NCBI GenBank assembly: GCA_038748065.1
Contig: JBCDJG010000055.1
Coordinates: 1-33,810, forward strand
DNA length: 33,810 bases
DNA from: JBCDJG01 sp038748065
GTDB lineage: Bacteria > Pseudomonadota > Gammaproteobacteria > Pseudomonadales > Halieaceae
Direction: 5' to 3'
Below are positions 8,268-16,334 of this stretch, piece after piece. The notes below the pieces were generated by a model. That model had not been told where the DNA came from. It was given only the letters and a program-made list of their open reading frames with translations, and made no database searches. A program made the position numbers and the translations under genes. Every line of letters begins with the position of its first letter. Positions within the stretch are counted from its first letter, which is position 1.

Positions 8268-8317
8268 ATATCCTAGTACAATACTAGGTTATTTAGTTGA
8301 CTGTTTTAGTCGGGTAG
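8268..8317 (+). promoter_or_regulatory. Tandem IscR-type operator sites upstream of iscR
   Basis: The downstream 25-bp window (8293-8317) contains TTGACTGTTTTAGTCGGG, i.e. GACT-N5-AGTC flanked by pyrimidines and purines as in the E. coli type 1 IscR consensus for [2Fe-2S]-IscR. The adjoining window (8268-8292) starts ATA and ends TAT like the consensus and has perfect 7-bp arms CCTAGTA/TACTAGG, but with TAGT/ACTA in place of GACT/AGTC. Centres 8280 and 8305 are 25 bp apart. TACAAT inside the first window could be a -10 box. Negative autoregulation of isc by IscR is the expected role. Confidence 0.75.
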
Positions 8318-8353
8318 ACCCTCATCTCCACTCAATAGAGCAGAGGTAATATC

Positions 8354-8827
8354 ATGCGCCTGACGACTAAAGGCCGCTATGCGGTAACGGCGATGCTGGA
8401 TCTGGCATTGCATGGCGATGAAGGCCCCGTCAGCCTGGCTGACATTTCCGGTCGGCAGGACATATCCCTGTCCTACCTGGAGCAGCTGTTCGCTCGACTG
8501 CGCCGCAATGAGCTGGTATCCAGCGTACGCGGGCCGGGCGGTGGTTACCGGCTCAGTCGCCGCGGGGACGAAATTTACGTGGCCCAGATTATTGATGCGG
8601 TGAACGAAGCTGTCGACGCAACAGGCTGCGGCGGCACCAGTGATTGCCAGCAGGGAGAGGTCTGCCTGACACATCACCTGTGGCTAGATCTCAGCGAACA
8701 AATACACGGTTTCCTGTCCAATATCAGCCTTGCACAGCTGGTAGAACGTCGGGAAGTTCAAACAATTTCCGCACGCCAGAACGCGCGCGTGGCCGGGGCT
8801 GAAGCCCTGACCCTCACAGAGGTATAA
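8354..8827 (+). CDS. iscR: Fe-S cluster-responsive Rrf2 regulator IscR
   Basis: 157 residues. The N-terminal winged helix begins MRLTTKGRYAVTAMLDLALH, with the wing/recognition region LSYLEQLFARLRRNELVSSV and the GPGGGYRL loop typical of Rrf2 proteins. The cluster ligands C92, C98, C104 and H107 sit at the same numbers as in E. coli IscR, so the protein should bind [2Fe-2S] and repress its own operon when the cell is Fe-S replete. AGAGG lies seven bases before the ATG. It is first in the iscR-iscX operon and is followed 6 bp later by iscS. IscR-type sites lie immediately upstream. Confidence 0.97.
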   Translation: MRLTTKGRYAVTAMLDLALHGDEGPVSLADISGRQDISLSYLEQLFARLRRNELVSSVRGPGGGYRLSRRGDEIYVAQIIDAVNEAVDATGCGGTSDCQQGEVCLTHHLWLDLSEQIHGFLSNISLAQLVERREVQTISARQNARVAGAEALTLTEV

Positions 8828-8833
8828 GCGGTA

Positions 8834-10048
8834 ATGGAAACGCCAATTTATTTTGATTATCTCGCGACGACGCCTGTCGATCCCCGGGTTAGCGAAAAAA
8901 TGATTGAATGCCTGACGATGGAGGGCAACTTCGGCAATCCGGCGTCTCGCTCCCATTTGTTCGGCTGGAAGGCCGAGGAAGCAGTAGAGACCGCCCGGCG
9001 TCAGGTCGCTGACCTGTTGAAAGCCGATCCGCGTGAGATTGTCTGGACCTCCGGCGCCACGGAGTCAGACAATCTTGCGATCAAAGGCGTCGCGCATTTC
9101 TACCAGAAGAAAGGCAAGCACATCGTAACGTCGCGCATTGAGCACAAGGCGGTGCTTGATACCTGCCGACAGCTCGAGCGCGAAGGCTTCGAGGTCACCT
9201 ACCTGGACCCGGGCCCCGATGGCCTGATCAGCCCCGAGGCGGTGGCCGCTGTTCTGCGGGATGACACCATTCTGGTGAGCATCATGCATGCGAACAATGA
9301 GATCGGCACCGTTAACGACATCGCCGGCATTGGCGAAGTCACCCGCGCCGCCGGGGTGCTCTACCACGTTGACGCCGCCCAGAGCGCTGGCAAAGTGCCC
9401 ATCGACCTTGAGAACTGGAAGATCGACCTGGTCTCGCTCTCGGGCCATAAAATGTACGGCCCCAAGGGGATTGGCGTTCTCTACGTGCGGCGCAAGCCCC
9501 GCGTGCGTCTTGAGGCACAAATGCATGGCGGCGGCCACGAGCGCGGTATGCGCTCGGGTACCCTTGCGACCCACCAGATTGTTGGCATGGGTGAGGCGGC
9601 AAGGATCGGTCGTGAAGAGATGGCTGACGAGGCTGTGCGCCTGAAAGCCTTGCGTCAGCGCTTCTGGAGCGGCATACAGGATATCGAAGAGGTGCATGTT
9701 AACGGAGATCCTGAGAAACGCCTGCCGGGCGCGATCAACGTCAGTATTGCCTTTGTCGAAGGGGAGTCCCTGATCATGTCGCTCAAGGACCTGGCGATAT
9801 CCAGCGGGTCTGCCTGCACCTCGGCCAGCCTAGAGCCAAGCTACGTGCTGCGAGCACTTGGGCTGAACGACGAGCTGGCGCACAGCTCCCTGCGCTTCAG
9901 TTTTGGGCGCTTCACCACCGAGGAAGACGTGGACGTGGCGATCGAACAACTGCGCGGAGCCGTTGGCAAGCTGCGTGAGCTGTCTCCCCTGTGGGACATG
10001 TATAAAGATGGGGTCGATCTCGATAGCATCGAGTGGGCCGCACACTAA
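8834..10048 (+). CDS. iscS: Cysteine desulfurase IscS
   Basis: 404 residues, matching E. coli IscS length. This PLP enzyme removes sulfur from L-cysteine and passes it as persulfide to IscU and other acceptors. The PLP lysine K206 (SLSGHKMYGPKG), the pyridine-binding region HVDAAQSAG, and the mobile-loop active cysteine C328 (SSGSACTSASLEPS) are all present at the E. coli positions. The start METPIYFDYLATTPVDPRV is the normal family opening. It is the second gene of the operon and lies 19 bp before iscU, with an AACCTGGAGG ribosome site in that gap. Confidence 0.97.
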   Translation: METPIYFDYLATTPVDPRVSEKMIECLTMEGNFGNPASRSHLFGWKAEEAVETARRQVADLLKADPREIVWTSGATESDNLAIKGVAHFYQKKGKHIVTSRIEHKAVLDTCRQLEREGFEVTYLDPGPDGLISPEAVAAVLRDDTILVSIMHANNEIGTVNDIAGIGEVTRAAGVLYHVDAAQSAGKVPIDLENWKIDLVSLSGHKMYGPKGIGVLYVRRKPRVRLEAQMHGGGHERGMRSGTLATHQIVGMGEAARIGREEMADEAVRLKALRQRFWSGIQDIEEVHVNGDPEKRLPGAINVSIAFVEGESLIMSLKDLAISSGSACTSASLEPSYVLRALGLNDELAHSSLRFSFGRFTTEEDVDVAIEQLRGAVGKLRELSPLWDMYKDGVDLDSIEWAAH

Positions 10049-10067
10049 ACCTGGAGGTTAAGCAACC

Positions 10068-10454
10068 ATGGCATACAGCGACAAGGTACTGGATCACTAC
10101 GAAAATCCTCGCAACGTGGGCAAGCTGGACGCGGATGACGACCACGTCGGGACCGGTATGGTCGGGGCACCCGCCTGCGGCGACGTAATGCGGCTGCAGA
10201 TCAAAGTCGATGACGAGGGTGTCATTCAGGATGCCAAGTTCAAGACCTACGGCTGCGGCTCGGCGATTGCGTCCAGCTCGCTGCTGACAGAGTGGGTTAA
10301 GGGCAAAAATCTCGATGAGGCGGAGCAGATTCGCAACACGGAGATTGCCGAGGAACTGGCTCTGCCGCCCGTCAAAATCCACTGCTCCGTGTTGGCCGAG
10401 GACGCCATTAAAGCGGCTGTGAAAGACCTTCGCGATAAGCGTGGTGACGCCTGA
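10068..10454 (+). CDS. iscU: Fe-S cluster assembly scaffold IscU
   Basis: 128 residues, the standard length. IscU is the scaffold on which IscS-derived sulfur and iron form a [2Fe-2S] cluster before HscBA-aided transfer. Ligands C37, D39, C63, H105 and C106 are all in place (PACGDV, YGCGSAIASSS, IHCSVLAEDA), as is the LPPVK motif (99-103) recognised by HscA. GGAGG precedes the ATG at good spacing. It ends one base before the iscA start, so translation of the two is probably coupled. Confidence 0.97.
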   Translation: MAYSDKVLDHYENPRNVGKLDADDDHVGTGMVGAPACGDVMRLQIKVDDEGVIQDAKFKTYGCGSAIASSSLLTEWVKGKNLDEAEQIRNTEIAEELALPPVKIHCSVLAEDAIKAAVKDLRDKRGDA

Positions 10455-10455
10455 A

Positions 10456-10779
10456 ATGGGTGTATCGATCTCTCCGTCAGCGGCCGATCATGTCCGCGCT
10501 CAGCTTGAGGGGCGTGGTCACGGGCTGGGTATTCGCCTGGGTGTGACCACATCCGGCTGCTCCGGCATGGCTTACGTGCTGGAGTTCGTCGATGAGGATA
10601 CAGGTGAGGACCAGGTTTTCGAGGAGCATGGCGTGCGCGTGTTCGTTGACCCGAAGAGCCTTGTGTATCTCGAGGGCACCGAGCTCGACTTCGTCAAGGA
10701 AGGCCTCAATGAGGGCCTGCAGTTCCGTAACCCGAACGTTACCGCCGAGTGCGGATGCGGGGAGAGCTTTACCGTCTGA
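10456..10779 (+). CDS. iscA: A-type iron-sulfur carrier IscA
   Basis: 107 residues from the ATG at 10456, which gives the exact usual IscA length; an in-frame GTG at 10441 would overlap iscU and is not needed. The three cluster-binding cysteines C35 (SGCSGMAY), C99 and C101 (AECGCGESF) match the E. coli numbering. A-type carriers accept clusters from IscU and deliver them, mainly as [4Fe-4S], to target enzymes. The start lies one base after the iscU stop, with no separate strong ribosome site, implying coupling. Followed 18 bp later by hscB. Confidence 0.96.
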   Translation: MGVSISPSAADHVRAQLEGRGHGLGIRLGVTTSGCSGMAYVLEFVDEDTGEDQVFEEHGVRVFVDPKSLVYLEGTELDFVKEGLNEGLQFRNPNVTAECGCGESFTV

Positions 10780-10797
10780 TGCGGTGTCGGCTTCCCC

Positions 10798-11334
10798 ATG
10801 GTCTCCCCTGATTTCAAACAGAACTATTTTGAGCTGTTTGAGCTGCCGCAGCAGTTCGAGGTAGACCTCACCGCGCTGGGGCAGCGCTACCGTCAGCTAC
10901 AGCAAGAACTCCATCCCGATCGCTTTGCGGGTCGTACTGACCACGAGCAGCGCGTAGCCGTGCAGTATTCGGCGCTGGTGAATGAAGCGCATGATACGCT
11001 GCGCCGGCCGCTGAATCGCGCGCTTTACCTCCTACAGCTACAGGGCATGAGCGCCGAGGAGGTAGCGGCTCAGCAGGTCGACGGCGGCTTTCTCATCGAG
11101 CAAATGGAGCTGCGCGAGAAACTTGAGTCTATCGATGATCTCGTCGACCCGGAGCTGGTGCTGGAGCACCTGATGGACGAGGTAGAGGAAGATATCGCGG
11201 CGCACCAGCGGGAGTTTGTGCACGCATTTGAAAAAGATGATGTGCCAGCCGCAGCCAGCGCCTGCGTAAAAATGCAGTATCTTGACAAGCTGCTCGTTGA
11301 AGCAGAGCAGCTCGAAGCCAGTTTGATGGATTGA
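10798..11334 (+). CDS. hscB: Fe-S co-chaperone HscB (J-domain protein)
   Basis: 178 residues. The N-terminal J domain (about 8-75) carries the HPD triad at H39-P40-D41 (ELHPDRFAG), needed to stimulate HscA ATPase. The C-terminal half (about 90-175) is the helical IscU-binding domain. The start follows the family pattern with FELFELP soon after the N terminus. It recruits IscU to HscA for cluster release. It sits between iscA and hscA, 7 bp before hscA. Confidence 0.95.
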   Translation: MVSPDFKQNYFELFELPQQFEVDLTALGQRYRQLQQELHPDRFAGRTDHEQRVAVQYSALVNEAHDTLRRPLNRALYLLQLQGMSAEEVAAQQVDGGFLIEQMELREKLESIDDLVDPELVLEHLMDEVEEDIAAHQREFVHAFEKDDVPAAASACVKMQYLDKLLVEAEQLEASLMD

Positions 11335-11341
11335 AGCCGCT

Positions 11342-13228
11342 ATGGCCCTACTACAAATTGCAGAACCTGGGCAGTCGCCCCGACCACACCAGGTCAAGCG
11401 TGCCGTTGGTATCGACCTGGGTACCACCAATTCCCTCGTGGCCACGGTACGCGGCGGCCGTGCTGCGGCGCTGCCGGATACGCATGGGGCAGTGATGCTG
11501 TCGTCCGTCGTCAACTACTCGGAGCCAGGCCACCCCGCAGTGGGCGAACAAGCCAGGGCCATGGCAGGACAAAGCCCGGGCGATACGCTGGTCTCGGTAA
11601 AGCGCTTTATGGGCCGCGGCCGACATGATGCTGCCGGGGATGCGGAGCGCGCGCGCTACCAACTCGCAGATGACGAGCAAGGGATGGTGCGCTTCGTCAC
11701 GAGCAGCGGCGATATCACGCCGGTAGAAGCTTCCGCAGAGATACTCTCTGCCCTGCGGGTACGGGCGGAGCAGACGCTCAGTGGGCTGTTAGACGGGGCG
11801 GTAATTACCGTACCGGCCTACTTCGATGAGGCGCAGCGGCAGGCGACCAAGGATGCCGCTGCGCTGGCTGGCCTGTCCGTGTTGCGCTTGCTGAATGAGC
11901 CCACCGCTGCGGCGGCTGCCTATGGCCTGGACTCAGCCGAAGAAGGTGTTATCGCGGTCTATGACCTCGGCGGTGGCACCTTCGACATTTCTATTCTGCG
12001 CTTGCACCGCGGTGTTTTTGAGGTGCTGGCGACCGGTGGCGACAGTGCCCTTGGTGGTGACGATTTTGACCATGAAATAGCCCGCTGGGCTTTGGAGCAG
12101 GCAGGTTCTCCCATGCTGGAGGCCGGTCAACATCGACAACTGCAGCAAATAGCAAGGGCTGCGAAAGAAGCGCTGTCGGGACAGAACGAGGTGACGGTGC
12201 CCTTGTCAGACCTCGCCGGCGATCTGCCTGTTTTGACACTCACTCGGCCCGTCTTTGAGGCGCTGGTGCAGCCGCTGGTCAAACGCACTCTCCGGGCCTG
12301 TAAGCGCTGCTTGCGAGACGCGGGGCTCGGCGCGGAACAGGTCGAGAATATTGTAATGGTCGGCGGCTCCACTCGTGTGCCGCTTGTCAGGGCGGCGGTG
12401 TCCGAGCTGTTTACGCGCGAGCCGCTAGTGGACATCGATCCGGACCAGGTGGTTGCGATTGGCGCTGCGATCCAAGCCGATATCCTGGTGGGGAACCGCC
12501 CGGAAGGCGACCTGCTCCTGCTGGACGTCATTCCTTTGTCCCTTGGCATAGAAACCATGGGTGGCCTGGTAGAAAAGATCATCCCGCGCAACACCACAAT
12601 CCCAGTGGCCAGGGCCCAGGAGTTCACCACCTTCAAGGATGGTCAGCTCGCCCTCGCGGTACATGTGGTTCAGGGCGAACGCGAGCTGGTAGATGACTGT
12701 CGCTCGCTGGCGCGCTTTGAGCTGCGTGGTATTCCCCCCATGGTAGCTGGCGCTGCACGCGTTGTGGTGACCTATCAGGTGGATGCCGACGGCTTGCTCA
12801 ACGTCTCGGCCCGAGAGGAGACCAATGGCGTTGAGAGCCAGATTACGGTGAAGCCAAGTTTCGGCCTCTCGGAAGACGAGATTAGCGGTATGATCCGTGA
12901 CTCGTTCAGTTACGCAGAAGCCGATAAAGCTGCGCGCCAGCTAGCGGAGTACCGGCTGGATGCGCGGCAGCTGATTGACGGACTCGCCGCGGCCCTCGAA
13001 GCCGACGGCGATGCCCTGCTGACCCCGGCGGAGCGGGCAGCCCTGTCCCAAAAAATGATAGACCTGGATGACCTGATGCACGAAACCAACGGCCAGGCCC
13101 TGAAGGAGGCCACCGAGCGACTTGGCCGTGCCAGCGAGGAATTTGCTGCCCGTCGCATGGACCAGAGCATCCAGCAGGCATTATCCGGCATCAGCATCGA
13201 CCAACTCGGCCAGGAGACGCAGGAATGA
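11342..13228 (+). CDS. hscA: Fe-S cluster assembly chaperone HscA (Hsp70 family)
   Basis: 628 residues, slightly longer than E. coli HscA. The N-terminal nucleotide-binding domain (about 20-385) has the phosphate-1 motif GIDLGTTNSLVATV, the segment LNEPTAAAAAYGL, phosphate-2 DLGGGTFDISIL and the adenosine motif VMVGGSTRVPLV. A substrate-binding domain (about 390-510) and helical lid follow. It couples ATP hydrolysis to cluster release from IscU, which it recognises through LPPVK. Its stop and the ferredoxin start share ATGA, a 4-bp overlap. An approximately 20-residue N-terminal tail rich in P and Q precedes the ATPase core, as is usual for HscA. Confidence 0.97.
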   Translation: MALLQIAEPGQSPRPHQVKRAVGIDLGTTNSLVATVRGGRAAALPDTHGAVMLSSVVNYSEPGHPAVGEQARAMAGQSPGDTLVSVKRFMGRGRHDAAGDAERARYQLADDEQGMVRFVTSSGDITPVEASAEILSALRVRAEQTLSGLLDGAVITVPAYFDEAQRQATKDAAALAGLSVLRLLNEPTAAAAAYGLDSAEEGVIAVYDLGGGTFDISILRLHRGVFEVLATGGDSALGGDDFDHEIARWALEQAGSPMLEAGQHRQLQQIARAAKEALSGQNEVTVPLSDLAGDLPVLTLTRPVFEALVQPLVKRTLRACKRCLRDAGLGAEQVENIVMVGGSTRVPLVRAAVSELFTREPLVDIDPDQVVAIGAAIQADILVGNRPEGDLLLLDVIPLSLGIETMGGLVEKIIPRNTTIPVARAQEFTTFKDGQLALAVHVVQGERELVDDCRSLARFELRGIPPMVAGAARVVVTYQVDADGLLNVSAREETNGVESQITVKPSFGLSEDEISGMIRDSFSYAEADKAARQLAEYRLDARQLIDGLAAALEADGDALLTPAERAALSQKMIDLDDLMHETNGQALKEATERLGRASEEFAARRMDQSIQQALSGISIDQLGQETQE

Positions 13229-13563
13229 CGCAAATCGTGGTGCTGCCCAACGAGAACCTGTGCCCGGATGGCGCCGTGATCGAAGCGGAGCCGGGTGAGA
13301 GTGTTTGCCGGGCGCTGTTGCGCAATGAGATCGATATCGAGCACGCCTGCGAAATGTCCTGTGCCTGTACGACCTGTCACGTGATTGTGCGCGAGGGTTA
13401 CGACTCGATGGAAGAGCCCGATGAGTTGGAAGACGACTATCTGGACAAGGCCTGGGGTCTGGAGCCAGACTCGAGGCTCAGCTGTCAGGCGATTGTGGCG
13501 GACGAGGATCTGGTTGTTGAGATTCCGCGCTATACGATCAATATGGTTTCCGAGCGTCACTGA
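13225..13563 (+). CDS. fdx: ISC-system [2Fe-2S] ferredoxin
   Basis: 112 residues, adrenodoxin-type. The [2Fe-2S] ligands C42, C48, C51 and C87 are present (CEMSCACTTC and LSCQAIV), with the additional nearby C46 also found in E. coli Fdx. It supplies electrons during cluster assembly on the IscS-IscU complex. It overlaps hscA by 4 bp and is followed 12 bp later by iscX. The C-terminal end IPRYTINMVSERH is the normal family terminus. Confidence 0.97.
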   Translation: MTQIVVLPNENLCPDGAVIEAEPGESVCRALLRNEIDIEHACEMSCACTTCHVIVREGYDSMEEPDELEDDYLDKAWGLEPDSRLSCQAIVADEDLVVEIPRYTINMVSERH

Positions 13564-13575
13564 CGGAGAAGCATC

Positions 13576-13770
13576 ATGCAATGGACCGATACTCTCGACA
13601 TCGCCATAGAGCTGAGCGAAGCCCACCCTGACGTGGATCCGCTCACCCTGAATTTTGTCGATTTGCGCAACTGGGTCATGGCCCTGCCGGACTTTGATGA
13701 CGACCCGGATCGCTGTGGTGAAAAGATTCTCGAGGCCATTCAAGCCGCCTGGATTGAGGAGCTTGATTAA
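13576..13770 (+). CDS. iscX: Fe-S assembly protein IscX
   Basis: 64 residues, very acidic (IELSEAHPDVDP, DLRNWVMALPDFDDDP), matching the small YfhJ/IscX family. IscX binds IscS and iron and tunes the desulfurase, competing with frataxin CyaY at the same site. It is the last gene of the isc operon in the usual order. A short CCGCT/AGCGG inverted pair (13772-13783) follows its stop, without a T-tract, so the end of the operon is not marked by an obvious intrinsic terminator. Confidence 0.95.
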   Translation: MQWTDTLDIAIELSEAHPDVDPLTLNFVDLRNWVMALPDFDDDPDRCGEKILEAIQAAWIEELD

Positions 13771-13875
13771 CCCGCTCTAGCGGTAGTTCAAAAGACAGAG
13801 TTTTGGCAGAATCTAGACGTGTCGGAAGGTCGTTTTCGGCGGTTTGGGCGAGCACCCAAGAAGAGGAGGTAGAAC

Positions 13876-14541
13876 ATGCTCAGAGCGGTAGCTAGTCAGA
13901 TTTTCATAACGTTCGTGCTGTTGGGCAGCACCGCAGCTTTAGCTGTAGATGTTGATCTTGGTACCTTTCCGGGAACAAGCGACGGTGTTGCGGACGGGAC
14001 TGTGCTCGCCGATCAGTGGCGATCTATCGGCATCCTATTCGACGCCTCGCCTTCTAACGTCAATCCGATCAAAGAGGATTTTGGTGGTTCAACCGCCAAC
14101 CTGTTTTTCAGCCCGGATACAGCGGGCGTGGACGCGATTTTCGAGTTCGTTGTGCCGGGCACGTCTACCCCATCCAGCGCAACGGCCTTCAGCCTGAGGC
14201 CATTTTTTAACCCTGGGGAGAGCGCTGAGCTTGTTGGTCTCGACGGCTCGTCGAACGAGGTTGCCGTTGATACCGTTACGCCAGGCGATATCGGAAATTC
14301 AAGCCAGTCGATAACGATGAGCATATCTGGCACTTTCGAGCGCGTTGAGTGGCGGACGCAGGGCAATCCGGGCATTGCCGCCGGGCAGCTCAGCTTTGAG
14401 CTTGGTGATGCCATAGTCGTTGCTGAGCCACCCCCCGAGTCGGCGGCACCCATCAGTGTGCCGTTGCTGCCTGTGGGAGGCCTCTTTGCACTTGCCGCTG
14501 GACTGCTCATTGCTGGGCTCGCGTGTAGCCGTGGCCGCTGA
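13876..14541 (+). CDS. Exported protein with C-terminal sorting-type tail (PEP/IPTL-CTERM-like)
   Basis: 221 residues with a strong AGGAGGT ribosome site five bases before the ATG. It has an N-terminal signal peptide (residues 1-23, ending TAALA), a beta-rich, low-lysine middle rich in G, S, T and D, then a proline/glutamate linker (AEPPPESAAP). The tail starts SVPLLPVGG, continues as a hydrophobic segment of about 18 residues and ends CSRGR. This three-part tail (short Pro motif, helix, basic end) resembles exosortase-recognised C-terminal signals, although the exact motif is not canonical PEP. Proteins with such tails are usually exported and anchored or released into the extracellular matrix. 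No sorting enzyme is in the window. The body is not recognised. Confidence 0.7.
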   Translation: MLRAVASQIFITFVLLGSTAALAVDVDLGTFPGTSDGVADGTVLADQWRSIGILFDASPSNVNPIKEDFGGSTANLFFSPDTAGVDAIFEFVVPGTSTPSSATAFSLRPFFNPGESAELVGLDGSSNEVAVDTVTPGDIGNSSQSITMSISGTFERVEWRTQGNPGIAAGQLSFELGDAIVVAEPPPESAAPISVPLLPVGGLFALAAGLLIAGLACSRGR

Positions 14542-14668
14542 TGCTCTGACTCAGGCGAAGGGGCGAGTACAGCACTTAATCTCTCCCCAGACCGAAAGTC
14601 CGCTATTCCATCTCATCTAAACGCCTGATTTAAAAAAGAAATAAAATCGGCTCACAGGGAGCGCCGGG

Positions 14669-14697
14669 GTGAAACGGGTCGGTAAAATCCGTATAAT
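14669..14697 (+). promoter_or_regulatory. Putative sigma-70 promoter of ndk
   Basis: GTGAAA (14669-14674) and a perfect TATAAT (14692-14697) are separated by 17 bp, giving a leader of about 55 bases before the ndk ATG. This suggests that ndk and the genes after it can be transcribed separately from isc and from the secreted-protein gene. The rest of the 216-bp spacer shows no terminator. Confidence 0.55.
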
Positions 14698-14757
14698 TGC
14701 GCGATTTTCCGCGGCGCCCACTGGCGCCTGCCCTATTAGTTCACCTGGAGAAAGAAC

Positions 14758-15186
14758 ATGGCTGTAGAGCGTACGCTGTCCATCATCAAACCCGATGCTG
14801 TCGGCAAGAACGTGATTGGCAAGATTTATTCGCGTTTTGAAACCAATGGCCTGCGCATCGTGGCCTCCAAGATGTTGCGCCTGAGCGATACCGTTGCCGG
14901 TGGCTTCTACGCCGAGCACAAGGAGCGTCCCTTCTACCCGGCGCTGATCGAATTCATGACCTCGGGCCCGGTTGTGGTGCAGGTGTTGGAAGGCGAGGGC
15001 GCCATTGCCAAGAACCGCGAATTGATGGGGGCAACCAACCCGCAGGAGGCGGCCGAAGGTACAATTCGCGCGGATTTCGCCTCCTCGATTGACGCTAACG
15101 CAGTGCACGGTTCTGATTCTCCGGCCTCTGCCGAGCGAGAGATTGCCTACTTCTTCGCTGCCAGCGAGATCTGCGAGCGCGACTGA
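14758..15186 (+). CDS. ndk: Nucleoside diphosphate kinase
   Basis: 142 residues. It transfers the gamma-phosphate between nucleoside triphosphates and diphosphates through a phosphohistidine. The active-site histidine H117 lies in NAVHGSDS, and the opening ERTLSIIKPDAVGKN and the segment ELMGATNP are typical. GGAGAAAG precedes the ATG. It lies upstream of rlmN (4-bp gap), and ndk-rlmN-pilW is a conserved run in gammaproteobacteria. Confidence 0.97.
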   Translation: MAVERTLSIIKPDAVGKNVIGKIYSRFETNGLRIVASKMLRLSDTVAGGFYAEHKERPFYPALIEFMTSGPVVVQVLEGEGAIAKNRELMGATNPQEAAEGTIRADFASSIDANAVHGSDSPASAEREIAYFFAASEICERD

Positions 15187-15190
15187 GTCC

Positions 15191-16333
15191 ATGACTCCAG
15201 TTGCCAAGACAAAGGGCGAGGCCAGGATCAATCTCCTGGGCATGACCCGTGCGCAACTGGAGCAGTTCTTCCTGGAGTTGGGCGAGAAAAAGTTTCGCGC
15301 GCAGCAGCTACTGAAGTGGATGCATCACCAGGGGGTTTGCGATATCGCTGCGATGACCAACCTCGGCAAGGCTCTGCGCGAGAAACTGGCGGCCATTGCT
15401 GAGGTGCGCCCACCCGAAATCGTCAGCCAGCACGATTCCGAGGACGGAACGCGTAAGTGGGCGATCCGCGTAGAGGGCGGCGGCCTGATTGAAACGGTGC
15501 TGATACCGGACGGAAACCGGGCGACACTGTGCGTCTCGTCGCAAGTGGGCTGCAGTCTGGACTGCAGTTTCTGCTCGACCGGCAAACAGGGCTTTCAGCG
15601 TGATCTGAGCGCGGCTGAAATCATTGGTCAGGTCTGGCTAGCCATTGATTCTTACGATGCCTTTCAGTCCGGCAAGGGCCGGGTGGTGACCAATGTGGTG
15701 ATGATGGGCATGGGTGAGCCCTTGCTCAACTTTGACAACGTTGTGGCCGCCATGGATCTCATGATGGAAGACCTGGCCTACGGCATTTCCAAGCGCCGCG
15801 TGACTTTGAGCACCTCGGGTGTGGTGCCAGCCCTTGATCGCCTGGCTGAGGTCAGCGACGTATCCTTGGCCGTCTCACTGCACGCGCCGAATGATGCATT
15901 GCGTAATGAACTTGTACCCATTAACCGCAAATACCCAATCGAGCAGCTGTTGGCGAGTGCGCGCAAGTACATCGATGCGCAGGCAGACAGCAAGCGGGTT
16001 GTGACTATTGAATACACCTTGATCGCCGGCGTTAACGATCAGCCCGAACAGGCACGTGAGTTGGCGCAGCTGTTGCGCGACTTTCCCTGCAAGATCAACT
16101 TAATCCCCTTCAATCCATTTTCCTTGTCCGATTATCAGCGGCCGAGTGGCAACGCCGTTTCCCGCTTCTGGCAAGTGCTGGTTGATGCGGGCTATATTGT
16201 TACCGTCCGGACCACCCGTGGTGACGATATTGACGCCGCCTGTGGCCAGCTCGTAGGGCAGGTGGTTGACCGGACGCGACGCAGTGAGCGCTACCGAACC
16301 AGTGGTGGCGCGGACCTAATACAGGTAAGTTGA
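15191..16333 (+). CDS. rlmN: Dual-specificity 23S rRNA/tRNA adenine-C2 methyltransferase RlmN
   Basis: 380 residues from the ATG at 15191; the open frame back to 15089 lies inside ndk. It is a radical SAM enzyme with the cluster motif C121-x3-C125-x2-C128 (GCSLDCSFCSTGKQGF), the glycine-rich GMGEPLLNFDN, and the NLIPFNPF region. It methylates C2 of adenine 2503 in 23S rRNA and adenine 37 in some tRNAs through a methyl-cysteine intermediate; the C-terminal DAACGQL holds the methylated cysteine. It is separated from pilW by one base. Confidence 0.96.
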   Translation: MTPVAKTKGEARINLLGMTRAQLEQFFLELGEKKFRAQQLLKWMHHQGVCDIAAMTNLGKALREKLAAIAEVRPPEIVSQHDSEDGTRKWAIRVEGGGLIETVLIPDGNRATLCVSSQVGCSLDCSFCSTGKQGFQRDLSAAEIIGQVWLAIDSYDAFQSGKGRVVTNVVMMGMGEPLLNFDNVVAAMDLMMEDLAYGISKRRVTLSTSGVVPALDRLAEVSDVSLAVSLHAPNDALRNELVPINRKYPIEQLLASARKYIDAQADSKRVVTIEYTLIAGVNDQPEQARELAQLLRDFPCKINLIPFNPFSLSDYQRPSGNAVSRFWQVLVDAGYIVTVRTTRGDDIDAACGQLVGQVVDRTRRSERYRTSGGADLIQVS

Positions 16334-16334
16334 C

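Noticed and set aside
12910..13743. 277-residue minus-strand frame across hscA, fdx and iscX
   Set aside because: Antisense to three certain isc genes, with low-complexity Ser/Arg composition at the end and no motif.
13772..13783. Hairpin after iscX as a terminator
   Set aside because: CCGCT/AGCGG has almost no loop and is not followed by a T-tract.
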